Assembly (NCBI RefSeq): GCF_010998615.1
Contig: NZ_JAAEAH010000068.1
Location: 1-52,915 of the forward strand
Length of the DNA: 52,915 nt
Direction: 5' to 3'
Origin: Myxococcus sp. CA023
Lineage (GTDB): Bacteria; Myxococcota; Myxococcia; Myxococcales; Myxococcaceae
This document shows positions 33,664 to 44,414 of the stretch, one piece after another. The notes beneath the pieces were generated by a model. It had not been told where the DNA came from and ran no database searches. It saw only the letters and a list, made by a program, of their open reading frames with translations. Numbering within the stretch: the stretch's first letter is position 1; each line of letters begins with the position of its first letter. The translations under genes were made by a program, and so were the position numbers.

Positions 33664-35982
33664 ATGCCGCGCCGAATGTCCATGCAGGGTGGCGCCGGTG
33701 ACGATCCCGATCAGGGGCGGCGCATCGGGAAATACGAAATCCTCACGCGCCTCTCCATGGGAGGGATGGCGGAGCTGTTCCTGGCCTACACCTCGGGGCC
33801 TGGGGGATTTCGCAAGTTCGTCGCGGTGAAGCAGATTCTCCCGGACATCAAGAAGGACGAGCAATTCGTCCAGATGTTCCTGGACGAGGCGCGCATCACC
33901 GCGGCCTTCTCGCACGCGAACATCGGTCAGGTGTTCGACCTGGGCGAGGAGGGCGGCGAGCTGTACCTCGCCATGGAGTTCCTGCCCGGGCAGAACCTGG
34001 AGCAGGTGGTGAAGGCCTCCACGCGCCAGGGCTACCCGTTGCCGCTCGGCTTCGTCGGGCGGGTGATTCGCGATACCTGCCTGGGCCTGCACTACGCGCA
34101 CCACTTCACGGACCCGTCGGGCCGGCCCGCGGTGGTGGTGCACCGCGACGTGTCTCCGAAGAACGTGATGCTCACCTACGACGGCGTCGTGAAGGTGATC
34201 GACTTCGGCATCGCCAAGGCGCGCGGACGGTTGGGGCGCACTCAGGTGGGGACGGTGAAGGGGACCAGTGGCTACATGTCCCCGGAGCAGGTGCGAGGCG
34301 TGGCCACCCTGGATGGCCGCAGTGACTTGTTCTCCGTGGGCGTCATGCTGCACGAGCTGCTGAGTGGCCAGCGGTTGTTCAGCGGGCCGCACGAAGCGGC
34401 GGTGATGATGCAGATCGTGGAGGCCGACGTGCCTCCGCTGCGCGGCATCAACCCGGACGTCCCCGAAGCCTTGGAAGCCGTGGCGACGCGAGCGCTGTCC
34501 CGGGACGTGTCCCAGCGCTTCACCAACTGCCGGGAGATGGCGCGCGCCATTGAAGCGGCGCTCGGCTCGGAGCTCTTCGACGAGGACGGCATGACCGCCG
34601 TCATGGGCGACCTCTTCGCCGACAAGCGCCAGAAGACGCGCACGCTGTTGGAGCTGGCCAGTCGCGCGGAGGATGCCCGCGTCAGCGAGGCGGCGGGTGC
34701 CCTCCAGCAGGAGGACAGCGCGGACTCCGCCCCCACGTCGCAGGTACCGGCCCCGCGCGCCCGGCCTGGCTCGCCCTCGGCCCCGTCCTCGAGCGCGCCC
34801 AAGCCCGTGCCCCAGCGCCGTCCGGCGGAGGGCGGCGTGCCTTTGCGTGGCCCCTCAGTCGCCGGCAACGGGAGCGCGCCCAAGCCCGCCCCTCAGCGCC
34901 GGACCAGTGAGGTGGCTCCTCCGGCTTCGCGCACACCGCGCGGAGGTCAGGACAGCGCGCCGGCCGCGCGTACACCTCGGCCACGGCCCACTGCCCGGCA
35001 GGAGGTCCCGGCCGAGTCCGAGTCCTTCGACGAGCCGAGCGATCTCCAGACGCAGCGCTTCCGTTCCCGGCCCCAGCGGCCCGGCGCGGACGGTGCTCGG
35101 GGCTCCGGACGGTCGGCGCGCCCCGATACGTCCCGGGCCTCGGACACGCCGGTGGAGACGCCCGCCGCCCGTCCGCCGTCGCGCTGGGCCAGCCGGCTGT
35201 TCCTGCTCCTTCTGCTGGGAGGCCTCGGTTGGGCTGCGACGCTGCCTGCCGTGCGTGCGCAGCTCCTGCCGGGCTTCGAAGCCGCCAAGGCGTGGGTGAG
35301 CGCGGAGTTGAATCCGCCGCCGGCGGAGGACCCCGCGAACCAGCCCTGGCCACCGCAGCAGGCGGGCCCGCCGCCCGGCTTCCGTCGGGCCGAGCCCTCC
35401 GAGGCTGTCGCCCAGGCCGAGCAGGCCGCTGGCGGCGAAGGCTCGGACGAAGAGGCGGTGGAAGGCGCGCCGGAAGCCAAGGCTCCGACAAAGGCCCCGC
35501 CCGGGCAGAAGGCGAAGGAAGGTGCCTCTTCGCCGTCGCGCCGGGCGGCCGCCCCGAAGGCCGAGGCCGAACCTGTCAGTGCCAGGGCCGCACCTCCCGC
35601 GCAGGCCAGCCCACCTCCGCGTGAGCCAGCGCCTCGCGTGGCGGCGGCCCAGCCGGCAGCCGAGCCCGTCACCACGGTGACGCAGGATCCCGAGGGAATG
35701 GCGGAGGTGCTGGATACCAGCACTGCGAAGGGGGCCGCGAAGGCGGGCCTGGGGTGGATGACCCTCTACACGGTGCCGCGGGCGGCCGTGTTCGACGGCG
35801 CCACGGAGCTGGGCACCACGCCCCTGAAGAAATTCCCGCTGCCCGTGGGGGTCTACCGCCTGCGCGTGGTGGACCCGACGGGGGTGGAGTCGGTGAGCCG
35901 GCTCCTGTCGGCTCCCATCAAGCCGGGCGAGGAGACGAAGATTCAAATCCGGCTGGCGGATCTCCCACCGTACAAGGAGTGA
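33664..35982 (+). CDS. Transmembrane Ser/Thr protein kinase with PEGA-like tail
   Basis: A 772-residue protein from ATG 33664, behind GGGAGA. The kinase domain, about residues 21-300, has LSMGGMAELF, VAVKQI, VVHRDVSPKN near 158, VIDFGIAKA near 178 and SGYMSPEQ. A 200-residue Pro/Ala/Arg-rich linker follows. A single transmembrane helix (SRLFLLLLLGGLGWAATLPA) lies near 508-528. A second Pro/Ala-rich stretch follows, then a C-terminal beta domain of PEGA type (LYTVPRAAVFDGATELGTTP, KFPLPVGVYRLRVV). The topology puts the kinase in the cytoplasm and the PEGA-like domain outside the inner membrane, where it could sense envelope ligands. Confidence 0.92.
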   Translation: MPRRMSMQGGAGDDPDQGRRIGKYEILTRLSMGGMAELFLAYTSGPGGFRKFVAVKQILPDIKKDEQFVQMFLDEARITAAFSHANIGQVFDLGEEGGELYLAMEFLPGQNLEQVVKASTRQGYPLPLGFVGRVIRDTCLGLHYAHHFTDPSGRPAVVVHRDVSPKNVMLTYDGVVKVIDFGIAKARGRLGRTQVGTVKGTSGYMSPEQVRGVATLDGRSDLFSVGVMLHELLSGQRLFSGPHEAAVMMQIVEADVPPLRGINPDVPEALEAVATRALSRDVSQRFTNCREMARAIEAALGSELFDEDGMTAVMGDLFADKRQKTRTLLELASRAEDARVSEAAGALQQEDSADSAPTSQVPAPRARPGSPSAPSSSAPKPVPQRRPAEGGVPLRGPSVAGNGSAPKPAPQRRTSEVAPPASRTPRGGQDSAPAARTPRPRPTARQEVPAESESFDEPSDLQTQRFRSRPQRPGADGARGSGRSARPDTSRASDTPVETPAARPPSRWASRLFLLLLLGGLGWAATLPAVRAQLLPGFEAAKAWVSAELNPPPAEDPANQPWPPQQAGPPPGFRRAEPSEAVAQAEQAAGGEGSDEEAVEGAPEAKAPTKAPPGQKAKEGASSPSRRAAAPKAEAEPVSARAAPPAQASPPPREPAPRVAAAQPAAEPVTTVTQDPEGMAEVLDTSTAKGAAKAGLGWMTLYTVPRAAVFDGATELGTTPLKKFPLPVGVYRLRVVDPTGVESVSRLLSAPIKPGEETKIQIRLADLPPYKE

Positions 35983-36029
35983 GCGCCGTCCTTGACGCTC
36001 CGGACCCCCGTCACTAGGGTCCGCGCGCT

Positions 36030-37011
<982 letters not shown>

Positions 37012-37022
<11 letters not shown>

Positions 37023-39123
37023 CCTGCTCCTGGAAGTGGGCGCGGAAGAGATTCCGGCGTCGTTCATCGGCCCCGCGCTGGACGACCTGAAGCGCGTCAT
37101 CACCGAGCGCATGGCGGACGCCCGCCTGAAGCACGGCGAGGTGCGGACCTTCGGTACGCCGCGGCGGCTCGCGGTGTGGGTGAAGGACGTGGCGGACGCG
37201 GGCGAGGACATCATCAAGGAGGTGCTTGGCCCCAGCGCCAAGGCGGCCTTCGACGCGCAGGGCAAGCCCACCAAGGCGGCGGAGAAGTTCGCCGAGGGCC
37301 TCAAGCTCGCGGTGGACCAGCTGGGCCGCGCCACCACCGCCAAGGGCGAGTACCTGTCCGCGCGCGTGGAGGAGAAGGGCCGCCCGGCGGCGGACATCCT
37401 GAAGGACACGCTGCACGCGGCGGTGCATGGCATCAACTTTCGCAAGTCCATGCGCTGGGGTGACGTGGACACGTCCTTCGCGCGCCCGGTGCAGTGGCTG
37501 GTGGCGCTGCTGGGGAGCGATGTGCTGCCCGTGGTGTTCGGTGACGTGACGAGCGGCCGGACCACGCGGGGTCACCGCTTCCTGTCGCCCGACGCCATCG
37601 AGCTGAAGGCTCCGGCGGAGTACGAGGCGGCGCTGGAGAAGGCGCACGTGGTGGCCGACATCACGAAGCGCCGCGCGCAGTTGGTGGAGAAGGTGAGGGC
37701 GGCCGCGAGCAAGGCCGGCGCCCAACTGCTGGAGGACGAGTCGCTGGTGGACCAGGTGACGAACCTGGTCGAGCTGCCCAGCCCGGTGGTGGGCACCTTC
37801 GAGGAGCGCCACCTGGACCTGCCTCCGGAGGTGCTGGTGCAGGAGATGAAGAGCCACCAGCGCTACTTCTCGCTGGTGGACAGCGCGGGCAAGCTGCAGC
37901 CGAAGTTCATCGCCGTGTCCAACACGCCGGTGCGCGACGAGCAGCTCAGCCTGCGCGGCTACCAGCGCGTGCTGCGCGCGCGGCTGGCGGATGGCCGCTT
38001 CTTCTTCGACGAGGACCGGAAGACGCCGCTCATCGACCGCGTGGAGAAGCTGGGCCGCGTGGTGTGGCAGGGGCAGCTGGGGAGCTACCTGGAGAAGGTG
38101 GAGCGCTTCCGCTCGCTGGCGGTGTGGCTGGGCCAGCAGGCGGGACGGGCAGGGGATGCGGCCACCATCGAGCGCGCCGCCACCCTGGCCAAGGCGGACC
38201 TCGTCACCGGCATGGTGGGCGAGTTCCCCGAGCTCCAGGGCATCATGGGCCGGGAGTACGCCCGCGCGGGCGGTGAGCCGGACGCGGTGGCCCTGGCCAT
38301 CGCGGAGCACTACCTGCCGCGTGGCGCCGAGGACGCGCTGCCCACGCAGGACCCGGGCGCGCTCATCGGCATCGCGGACAGGCTGGACTCGCTGTGCGGC
38401 ATCTTCGCCATCGGCAAGGCGCCTACGGGCGCGGCGGACCCATTCGCCCTGCGCCGCGCGTGCATCGCCATCATCCGGTTGGTGCTGGGGCGGGGTTACC
38501 GCTTCAGCCTGTCGGCCGCGGTGGACGAGTCGCTCCGGTTGCTGGCTCCAAAGATTGCCAACGCCAAGCGCAAGGCCGGCGAGCCCGCGCCGCGTGAGCA
38601 GGTGCTGGAGTTCTTCCGCGGCCGCCTCAAGGCGCTGTGGGGTGAGCAGCACCGCACGGACGTCGTGGAGGCGGTGCTGTCCGCCGGCTTCGACGACCTG
38701 GTGGCCACGCAGAAGCGCCTGGAGGCCCTGAGCCACATCGTGGGCCGGGCGGACTTCCAGCCCCTGGCCGTGGCCTTCAAGCGCGTGGTCAACATCGTGG
38801 AGAAGCAGGGCCGCGACGTGCAGGGGGGGGAGACCAACCCCCAGAAGCTGGTGGACGAGCCGGAGCGGAACCTCCACATCGCCTTCACCCAGGCCCGGAG
38901 CACGGTGTCGGGGTTGGTGCGCGTGGATGACTTCTCCGGTGCTCTCCGGGAAATCACGGGCCTGAAGCCCGCCGTGGACACCTTCTTCGACAAGGTGATG
39001 GTCATGGCCGAGGACAAGGCCCTGAGGGAAAACCGCATCCGCCTGCTCGTGGAGATTGGCGCCCTGTTCAACCAGGTGGCCGACTTCTCGAAGATCCAGG
39101 CTGAAACGGCCGCCGCGGCCTGA
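37012..39123 (+). CDS. glyS: Glycyl-tRNA synthetase beta subunit
   Basis: A 703-residue protein from ATG 37012 (MARDLLLEVGAEEIPASFIG), with GGAGG at 37001-37005 inside glyQ. Family strings include MRWGDVDTSFARPVQWLVAL, VLVQEMKSHQRYFSLVD and DGRFFFDEDRK. A C-terminal anticodon/HD-like region contains FFDKVMVMAEDKALRENRIR. The beta subunit binds tRNA-Gly and partners the alpha subunit in the alpha2beta2 enzyme. An earlier in-frame start would overlap glyQ by over 150 bases and is rejected. Confidence 0.97.
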
Positions 39124-39137
39124 TGCGTGGCCTGCCT

Positions 39138-39168
39138 GCCCTCCGGGGGATGAAGCACCCCGGGGGGC
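39138..39168 (+). terminator. GC-rich hairpin after glyS
   Basis: GCCCTCCGGGG (39138-39148) pairs with CCCCGGGGGGC (39158-39168) over 11 bp with one G-U pair and a 9-base loop. It lies directly after the glyS stop. There is no T-run, so termination may be Rho-assisted or the hairpin may only protect the 3' end. Confidence 0.5.
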
Positions 39169-39260
39169 ACGGCTGCGTCGGGCGCAAGGCGCATGGGAAT
39201 GGCGCGCCGCGTTTCCGGTTGCCCGGGGGGAGACCGCTTCCTACACTCCGCCCCCCTCCG

Positions 39261-40739
39261 ATGCGCGCCTACCTTCTTACCTCCGCGCTGCTCCTCGTGT
39301 CCTGCAACGTTGGCACCGAGAGCAAGCCCCCTCCATCCACCCGGCTCGTGTACCCGAGCGGTCTTGCCTTCTGGCGCCCCGAAGCGGGTCCGTCCACCAA
39401 CGGGTACCTCTACGTAGCGAGCGCCAACTTCGACAAGTGCTACGACTCGGGTTCGGTCGTCGCGCTGGATTTGGACGCCGTGGGGGTGCGGCCCTTCGGC
39501 ACGGACTTCGACCCCGGGGAGTCGCTGCCCAACGACGTCACGTCGCTTGGCATCGGCGCCCAGTCCTACGTGCAGATTCAGAGCTTCGCCGGGGAGATGG
39601 CCATGTGGAGCCCTCCGGGGCGGCCACCGCGGCTGTTCGTCCCGGCGCGGGCGGAGGGCAGTCTGCTTCACGCCATCGACGTGGGCGATGACGGCCTCAG
39701 CCTGAGCTGCGTGCAGGGCGGCGAGCGCGACTGCCGCGTCAATGCGCTGTCGCTGCTGGATGTCCCAGGCGCCTCCAACGGATTGCCTTCGGCTCCCGGG
39801 CCGCTGGGGGTCAGCGTCGCCGGCAACGGCGAGGACGCTCGCGTCTGGGTGACGCACACGGAACTGGCCGGGCCGCCGACGACCTTCACCGAAGCGGACC
39901 TGGCGGGCTACGTGCTCCACCTCCCCGCGGCGAACCCCACGCGCGACGCGCTGAACACCAGCGAGTTCGTGGCGCTGGGGACCAATGACCGGCTCTCCGG
40001 CGTCGCGCACGCGACGGCCATTGGCAGCCGGTATGTGTACGCCTCGGGGCGCAACTCTTCCTCCGCACAGATGGGGGCGCTGCCGGCGCGCTTCATCCTG
40101 CGGCTGGTGGACCGGACCGTCGCGGGCCGCGTGCTGGAGACCGACCTGGAGCTGTCGTACTCGGTGCGTGAGGCGCGCGGCGTGGCGGTGGTCCCGTCGG
40201 CCACGCGCGTGCCCGACCCGGCGTCGCCCGAGCTCACCATCGTGGACGAGCGCGTCTACCTGCTGGCGCGCGGTCCGGACACGTTGCTCATCCTGGACGT
40301 CCTGAACGCGGCGGGCACGGCGCCCGACGCGGGGACGACCCCCAGCGTGCGCATCGTGTCGGCGCTGCCGGTGCCCGCGGGCGCCAGCGAGCTGGAAGTC
40401 ATTCCTCGCGGCCCTGGTCGCGGCAACCTGGTGGCGGTGACGGGCAGCGGCGACGAAGCCGTGGCCATCTTCGACGAAGAAGTGGGGCAGCTCATCGCCC
40501 AGGTGCAGGTGGGCGACAACGACCCGAACCAGCCCAGCCAGCCCTTTGGCCTGGCCGCGGACGTCCGCGGCAATAGCGCTCGCATCTTCACCAGCACCTT
40601 TGGTGACGGCCGCGTGGCCATCATCGACATTCCCGACCTCGACCGGCCGCAGAACGCCCGGTTGGTGGCGCGGCTCGGCGCCCGGCAGGGAAGAGACCCG
40701 CGCCAGGGCACCAGCCTGTGCCAGGAGACCTCACCGTGA
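39261..40739 (+). CDS. Lipoprotein with beta-propeller-like repeats, unknown function
   Basis: A 492-residue protein read from ATG 39261 (MRAYLLTSALLLVSCNVG), with lipidated Cys15. The mature chain has recurring strand patterns such as YLYVASANFDKCYDSGSVVA, GRGNLVAVTGSGDEAVAIFD and SARIFTSTFGDGRVAIIDIP. These are typical of YVTN/40-residue beta-propeller proteins. The function is unknown. Its stop overlaps the start of the next lipoprotein gene by four bases (GTGA), so the two are made together and may form a complex on the envelope. Confidence 0.85.
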   Translation: MRAYLLTSALLLVSCNVGTESKPPPSTRLVYPSGLAFWRPEAGPSTNGYLYVASANFDKCYDSGSVVALDLDAVGVRPFGTDFDPGESLPNDVTSLGIGAQSYVQIQSFAGEMAMWSPPGRPPRLFVPARAEGSLLHAIDVGDDGLSLSCVQGGERDCRVNALSLLDVPGASNGLPSAPGPLGVSVAGNGEDARVWVTHTELAGPPTTFTEADLAGYVLHLPAANPTRDALNTSEFVALGTNDRLSGVAHATAIGSRYVYASGRNSSSAQMGALPARFILRLVDRTVAGRVLETDLELSYSVREARGVAVVPSATRVPDPASPELTIVDERVYLLARGPDTLLILDVLNAAGTAPDAGTTPSVRIVSALPVPAGASELEVIPRGPGRGNLVAVTGSGDEAVAIFDEEVGQLIAQVQVGDNDPNQPSQPFGLAADVRGNSARIFTSTFGDGRVAIIDIPDLDRPQNARLVARLGARQGRDPRQGTSLCQETSP

Positions 40740-42802
40740 AGCGCGGTACCCTTGCTCTGCTCCTCGCGAGCGCCGGCCTGTCCGGCAGTTGCTCCTCCAC
40801 CGACGTGACGACGGGCTTCGCTGGCCTGTCCGGCACTTTCGACGTGACGCTGGCCAACAACCTCGTCTTCGTCACGTCGTCGGACCGGGACGAGCTGCGC
40901 GTGCTCGACCTGGCGTCGAACCCCCGCACCTTCGTCCCCGCGCCCAACCCGCTGGAGGCGTTGTCCATCCCCGTGCTGGACCGGCCGGACGCGCTCACTC
41001 GCGACGTGGCGTACAACGCGGAAGGCAACGACGTCCCGGGGCCGTACATCTACGCGCGCAGCTCGGGCTCGTCGGAGGTTTCGGTGGTGGCGTCCGCGCG
41101 CGACCAGCTCCGGCAGGTCGCCCGGCTCCAGGCGCCGAGCATCGTCACGGCCTTCGCGGCGCGCTCGCCCGCCGAGGGCAGCGGCGGACCCAGCACGCTG
41201 TACTACGCCATCCAGGACCCCGACGGCATCTTCAGCGCGGACACCGGTGGTGCCCGGGTGCTGCGGCAGGAGATTCCGGGGCCAGACGCACTGCAGGCCG
41301 CGGAGCCCGCGGCGATTCCCGAACCGGTGACGGTGTTCTGTCTCCAGCCCGGTGAGTCCATCCTGTCCATGACGATGCTGGCGGGCCAGGGCCAGTTCGC
41401 GGTGGCCACGCGGCAGGCGTCGGGCCGGTCGGGCCGCACGCTGCTCGTCACCGATTCGGGGCCGGTCGCGGACTGCCTTCAGCCTTCCGCGCCCACCGTG
41501 GATTTGTCCGAGGGCTTCGGCAACGTGCCGGTGCGGCTCCTGGTGAGCCACCCCCGAATCGTCATCCCCGACGTCGAGGCCATCAACGCGGGTCGCTACA
41601 TCTTCGGCGTCCGTGACGAGGCCTCTTGCTCCGCCGCGCGCGAGTGTTCCGGAGTGCTCGCGGTGGACACCGAGTCATCCCCCCCCGGGCAGACGGCGCG
41701 GGACCTCAGCGGTGCGCCGATGCTGCCCATCTTCCCCGCGGGCGGCTTGCCGACGGGACTGGCCCTGGTTCCGGACGCGCCGCTCCGCATCGTGCTCGAC
41801 GATGGCTCGGCGACCGAGGTGCGGGTGCCGCTCCTGGGCGTCATGCCGTCCTCCAACGGCTACATCTCGTTGTTCTCCGCGAGCGACCTGCGCCAGTTCG
41901 ACCTGTCGGGGGCGAGCGCACGCTCCTCGGTGGCGCTGCTGGACAGCAACGAGCAGTCGCTCGTCATCGAGACGGCGGACCTGGTGACGGTGACCCAGGA
42001 CCAGACGCTCCAGTCGACGGTGCTCTACGAGGGCTCCGTACCGAACGGCTTCTACCGGATCATCTACCAGGGCGCGTTGCCAGGGCTGAGCGGCCTGCCT
42101 CGGGAGCTCTCCACCCCGCGGCTCTTCGAGGTCGAGGCCACCGCGGCCGCTTCGGCGCGGGCCGGGGACATCATCGTCCTGGAGGGCACGGATGTCCTGT
42201 GCGCCGTCGACCTGCCCATCGCGTCAGTGGAGCCCGTTGCGGGGACCACCCGGGTGCGCTTCGCCATCGCGGACTCGCAGGAGATTCCGACGGACTGCGC
42301 CAGCCTGCCGCGTTTCACCGTCCGTGCGGGGGGAGACCAGCCCTTCGTCCTCTTCAACGAGGCGGGCACCTTCCTGTCCCGCGATGTGACGGGGGCCTCG
42401 AGCTACAGCATCCCCACGGAGTACTTCTTCCACCCCGACACCTTCTACTTCGACGACGACTCCAACCCTCAAACGCCGCCAGTGCCGAACCTGTCCAAGT
42501 TCCCCCAGCCGCCGCCGCCGCTGCGCATCCGGGTGGCGGCCGTGGGCCGCGAGGTGCGTCGGGGAGACCGCTACGCGGTGTCAGTGATTTCCGGCATCCG
42601 CAACTACATCTTCACGCCGGACGTCACGGCGGGGACGGGGCTGGCCTTCTACACGCTGCCTGGGCCTGTGGTGGCCGCCCAGGACCGCAGCGCGACGTTC
42701 GCCTACATCGCCTACCCGTCGGCGGACGGTATCCTCCAGGTCGGCTTTCAGGGGCTCACCGACAACCGGGCGCAGTCATTGGCACTGGTTCCCTTCGAGT
42801 AA
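40736..42802 (+). CDS. Large lipoprotein coupled to the upstream propeller protein
   Basis: A 688-residue protein from GTG 40736, behind AGGAG at 40722-40726, and overlapping the previous stop. The signal is KRGTLALLLASAGLSGS with Cys19. The N-terminal half again has propeller-like strands (NNLVFVTSSDRDELRVLDLA, FGVRDEASCSAARECSGVLA). The C-terminal half looks like Ig-like beta domains, with DIIVLEGTDVLCAVDLPIAS. No family is recognised. The pair directly precedes the Tad/Kil genes by 63 bases, so a role with the outer membrane part of that system is possible but unproven. Confidence 0.83.
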   Translation: MKRGTLALLLASAGLSGSCSSTDVTTGFAGLSGTFDVTLANNLVFVTSSDRDELRVLDLASNPRTFVPAPNPLEALSIPVLDRPDALTRDVAYNAEGNDVPGPYIYARSSGSSEVSVVASARDQLRQVARLQAPSIVTAFAARSPAEGSGGPSTLYYAIQDPDGIFSADTGGARVLRQEIPGPDALQAAEPAAIPEPVTVFCLQPGESILSMTMLAGQGQFAVATRQASGRSGRTLLVTDSGPVADCLQPSAPTVDLSEGFGNVPVRLLVSHPRIVIPDVEAINAGRYIFGVRDEASCSAARECSGVLAVDTESSPPGQTARDLSGAPMLPIFPAGGLPTGLALVPDAPLRIVLDDGSATEVRVPLLGVMPSSNGYISLFSASDLRQFDLSGASARSSVALLDSNEQSLVIETADLVTVTQDQTLQSTVLYEGSVPNGFYRIIYQGALPGLSGLPRELSTPRLFEVEATAAASARAGDIIVLEGTDVLCAVDLPIASVEPVAGTTRVRFAIADSQEIPTDCASLPRFTVRAGGDQPFVLFNEAGTFLSRDVTGASSYSIPTEYFFHPDTFYFDDDSNPQTPPVPNLSKFPQPPPPLRIRVAAVGREVRRGDRYAVSVISGIRNYIFTPDVTAGTGLAFYTLPGPVVAAQDRSATFAYIAYPSADGILQVGFQGLTDNRAQSLALVPFE

Positions 42803-42865
42803 CTGGGCGGGAGTGGAGGCCTCTGCTATCGTCCGGGGCTTCCTGGTTCACGCGAGTCAAGACCG

Positions 42866-43732
42866 ATGATCGATCAGAACTCCCGTCCTGCCCGCAAGGT
42901 TGGCATCGCCGACCACCTGTGGGAGGCGTTCGAAGACATGGCCCAGCAGATGGGCTCGGATCGCGATGCCCTGATCAACCAGGCGCTCTTCATGTTCGCG
43001 CGCCTGAACGGCTTCCTCGAGGTGAAGTCCCGCTCCGAGGCCGCCGTGGCACCCGTGGCCGCTGCGCCGGTGAAGCCCGTGCAGGCCGCTGCCGCCGCGC
43101 CGCCGCGTCCGTCCGCGCCGCCGGTGCTGGCGCCCGCGCCTCGTCCAGAGTCCACGCCCGCGCCCGCGCGTCCTCCCGTGCGCGCCACGCCCGAAGAGCG
43201 GGCCCCCGCCAATGGCCTGGACAATGACCCGGTGCGCCGCGAGGTGGCCGAGCGCGTCCTGGAGACCGCCGCGGAGCTGGAGCGCCTCATCAAGGGCAAG
43301 AACAGCGAGCCGCCCCCTCCCGCCGACGACATGGTGGAGGAGGACGAGGAGCCGCTGCCCGAGGCCGAGGATCCGGGCCTCATGGACGAGGAGCCGCCCC
43401 CCGATGAGGCCGAGGAAGAGCCCGCCGACGACCTCGCCGAGGAGGAGGAGGCCGGCGCGCTGTACCTGGTGACCGAGTCCGGCGATCAGGAGCAGATCGT
43501 CAAGGAGCGCTTCGTCATCGGCCGCGGCAAGCACTGCGACTTCGTCATCAACTCCGGCAAGGTCTCCCGTGAGCACGCTGTCATCGTCCACGAGGGCGAC
43601 GACTGGATCATCGAAGACCTGGGCTCGTCCAACGGCACCTGGTTCAACAAGCAGCGCATCAAGCGCCGCAAGGTCGAGGACGGGGACGAGTATTTCATCT
43701 GCAGCGAGAAAATCCGTCTCTTGGTCCGATAA
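42866..43732 (+). CDS. RHH-like and FHA domain fusion protein
   Basis: A 288-residue cytoplasmic protein. Residues 10-52 (KVGIADHLWEAFEDMAQQMG, then SDRDALINQALFMFARLNGF) look like a ribbon-helix-helix, the CopG/Arc-type dimeric DNA-binding fold. A Pro/Ala-rich then Glu/Asp-rich linker spans about 55-195. The C-terminal FHA domain (about 198-288) has FVIGRGKHCDFVI, KVSREHAVIVHE and EDLGSSNGTWFN, with the Arg, Ser and Asn residues needed to bind phospho-threonine. It is the first gene of the Tad/Kil block. It may be a phospho-dependent regulator or an adaptor of the secretion ATPase. Confidence 0.85.
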   Translation: MIDQNSRPARKVGIADHLWEAFEDMAQQMGSDRDALINQALFMFARLNGFLEVKSRSEAAVAPVAAAPVKPVQAAAAAPPRPSAPPVLAPAPRPESTPAPARPPVRATPEERAPANGLDNDPVRREVAERVLETAAELERLIKGKNSEPPPPADDMVEEDEEPLPEAEDPGLMDEEPPPDEAEEEPADDLAEEEEAGALYLVTESGDQEQIVKERFVIGRGKHCDFVINSGKVSREHAVIVHEGDDWIIEDLGSSNGTWFNKQRIKRRKVEDGDEYFICSEKIRLLVR

Positions 43733-43839
43733 TGAGGTGACCCAGGCTCCGTCCCGCGGGGCTTCTGGTTGTTCGCCAATTGACGGGCTCCAGGCGTCCC
43801 TGGTTTGATACCGGACGCCTGCCGCGAAGAGGACAGGCG

Positions 43840-44379
43840 ATGATGACGCCTGTTCAAATCGCGTTGTGGACGGTTCTTGGAGTGGCCCTCGTGATCTCCG
43901 TGGTGACGGATGTGCTTCGCCGCGAGATCCTCGACGCGGTCACCTACCCGCTGATGGCGGTGGGCCTGGGCGTGCGCCTGGCCACCGAAGGGGTGGGGGA
44001 CCTGGAGTATGGGCTCATCAGTGGTGTGGTGTCGGGGGTAGGGCTCGCGGTGATGCTGCTGCCAGCGGCGCTTCGCGGGCGGATGGGGTGGGGCGACGTG
44101 AAGTTGATGGGCGGGGTCGGAGCCGTGCTGGGCTTCCCGGCGGTGCTCGCGGCCGCGGCCTTCATCTCACTGGTGGGCGCGCTTCAAGCGGTGGTGACAC
44201 TGCTCTGGCAAGGCGCGGTTTGGGACACGCTGGCGGCAGTGGTGCGCCGGTGGGCGGTGTGGGTGCGTTTGGCCAGCGCGGACGCGCAGCCGGCGCCCCA
44301 GCGCCACATTCCCTATGGAGTGGCCATCGCGCTCGGCACCGTCTGGGCGCTGTGGTGGCAGCACGGAACGTTGGGTTAG
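43840..44379 (+). CDS. kilA: Prepilin peptidase of Tad/CpaA type (KilA-like)
   Basis: A 179-residue polytopic membrane protein, the short TadV/CpaA form without the methyltransferase domain. Active-site aspartates are seen in VVTDVLRREILDAVTYP and in the GxGD motif GWGDVKLMGG. Five to six transmembrane helices are predicted. It cleaves leader peptides of Tad pilins. ATG 43840 follows AAGAGGACA; ATG 43843 is equally possible. No pilin gene is nearby, so substrates are encoded elsewhere. The symbol follows the M. xanthus Kil naming as I recall it. Confidence 0.85.
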   Translation: MMTPVQIALWTVLGVALVISVVTDVLRREILDAVTYPLMAVGLGVRLATEGVGDLEYGLISGVVSGVGLAVMLLPAALRGRMGWGDVKLMGGVGAVLGFPAVLAAAAFISLVGALQAVVTLLWQGAVWDTLAAVVRRWAVWVRLASADAQPAPQRHIPYGVAIALGTVWALWWQHGTLG

Positions 44380-44414
44380 CTCGGACTTCTGGAAGAGAAG
44401 AGGGGACACGGACG

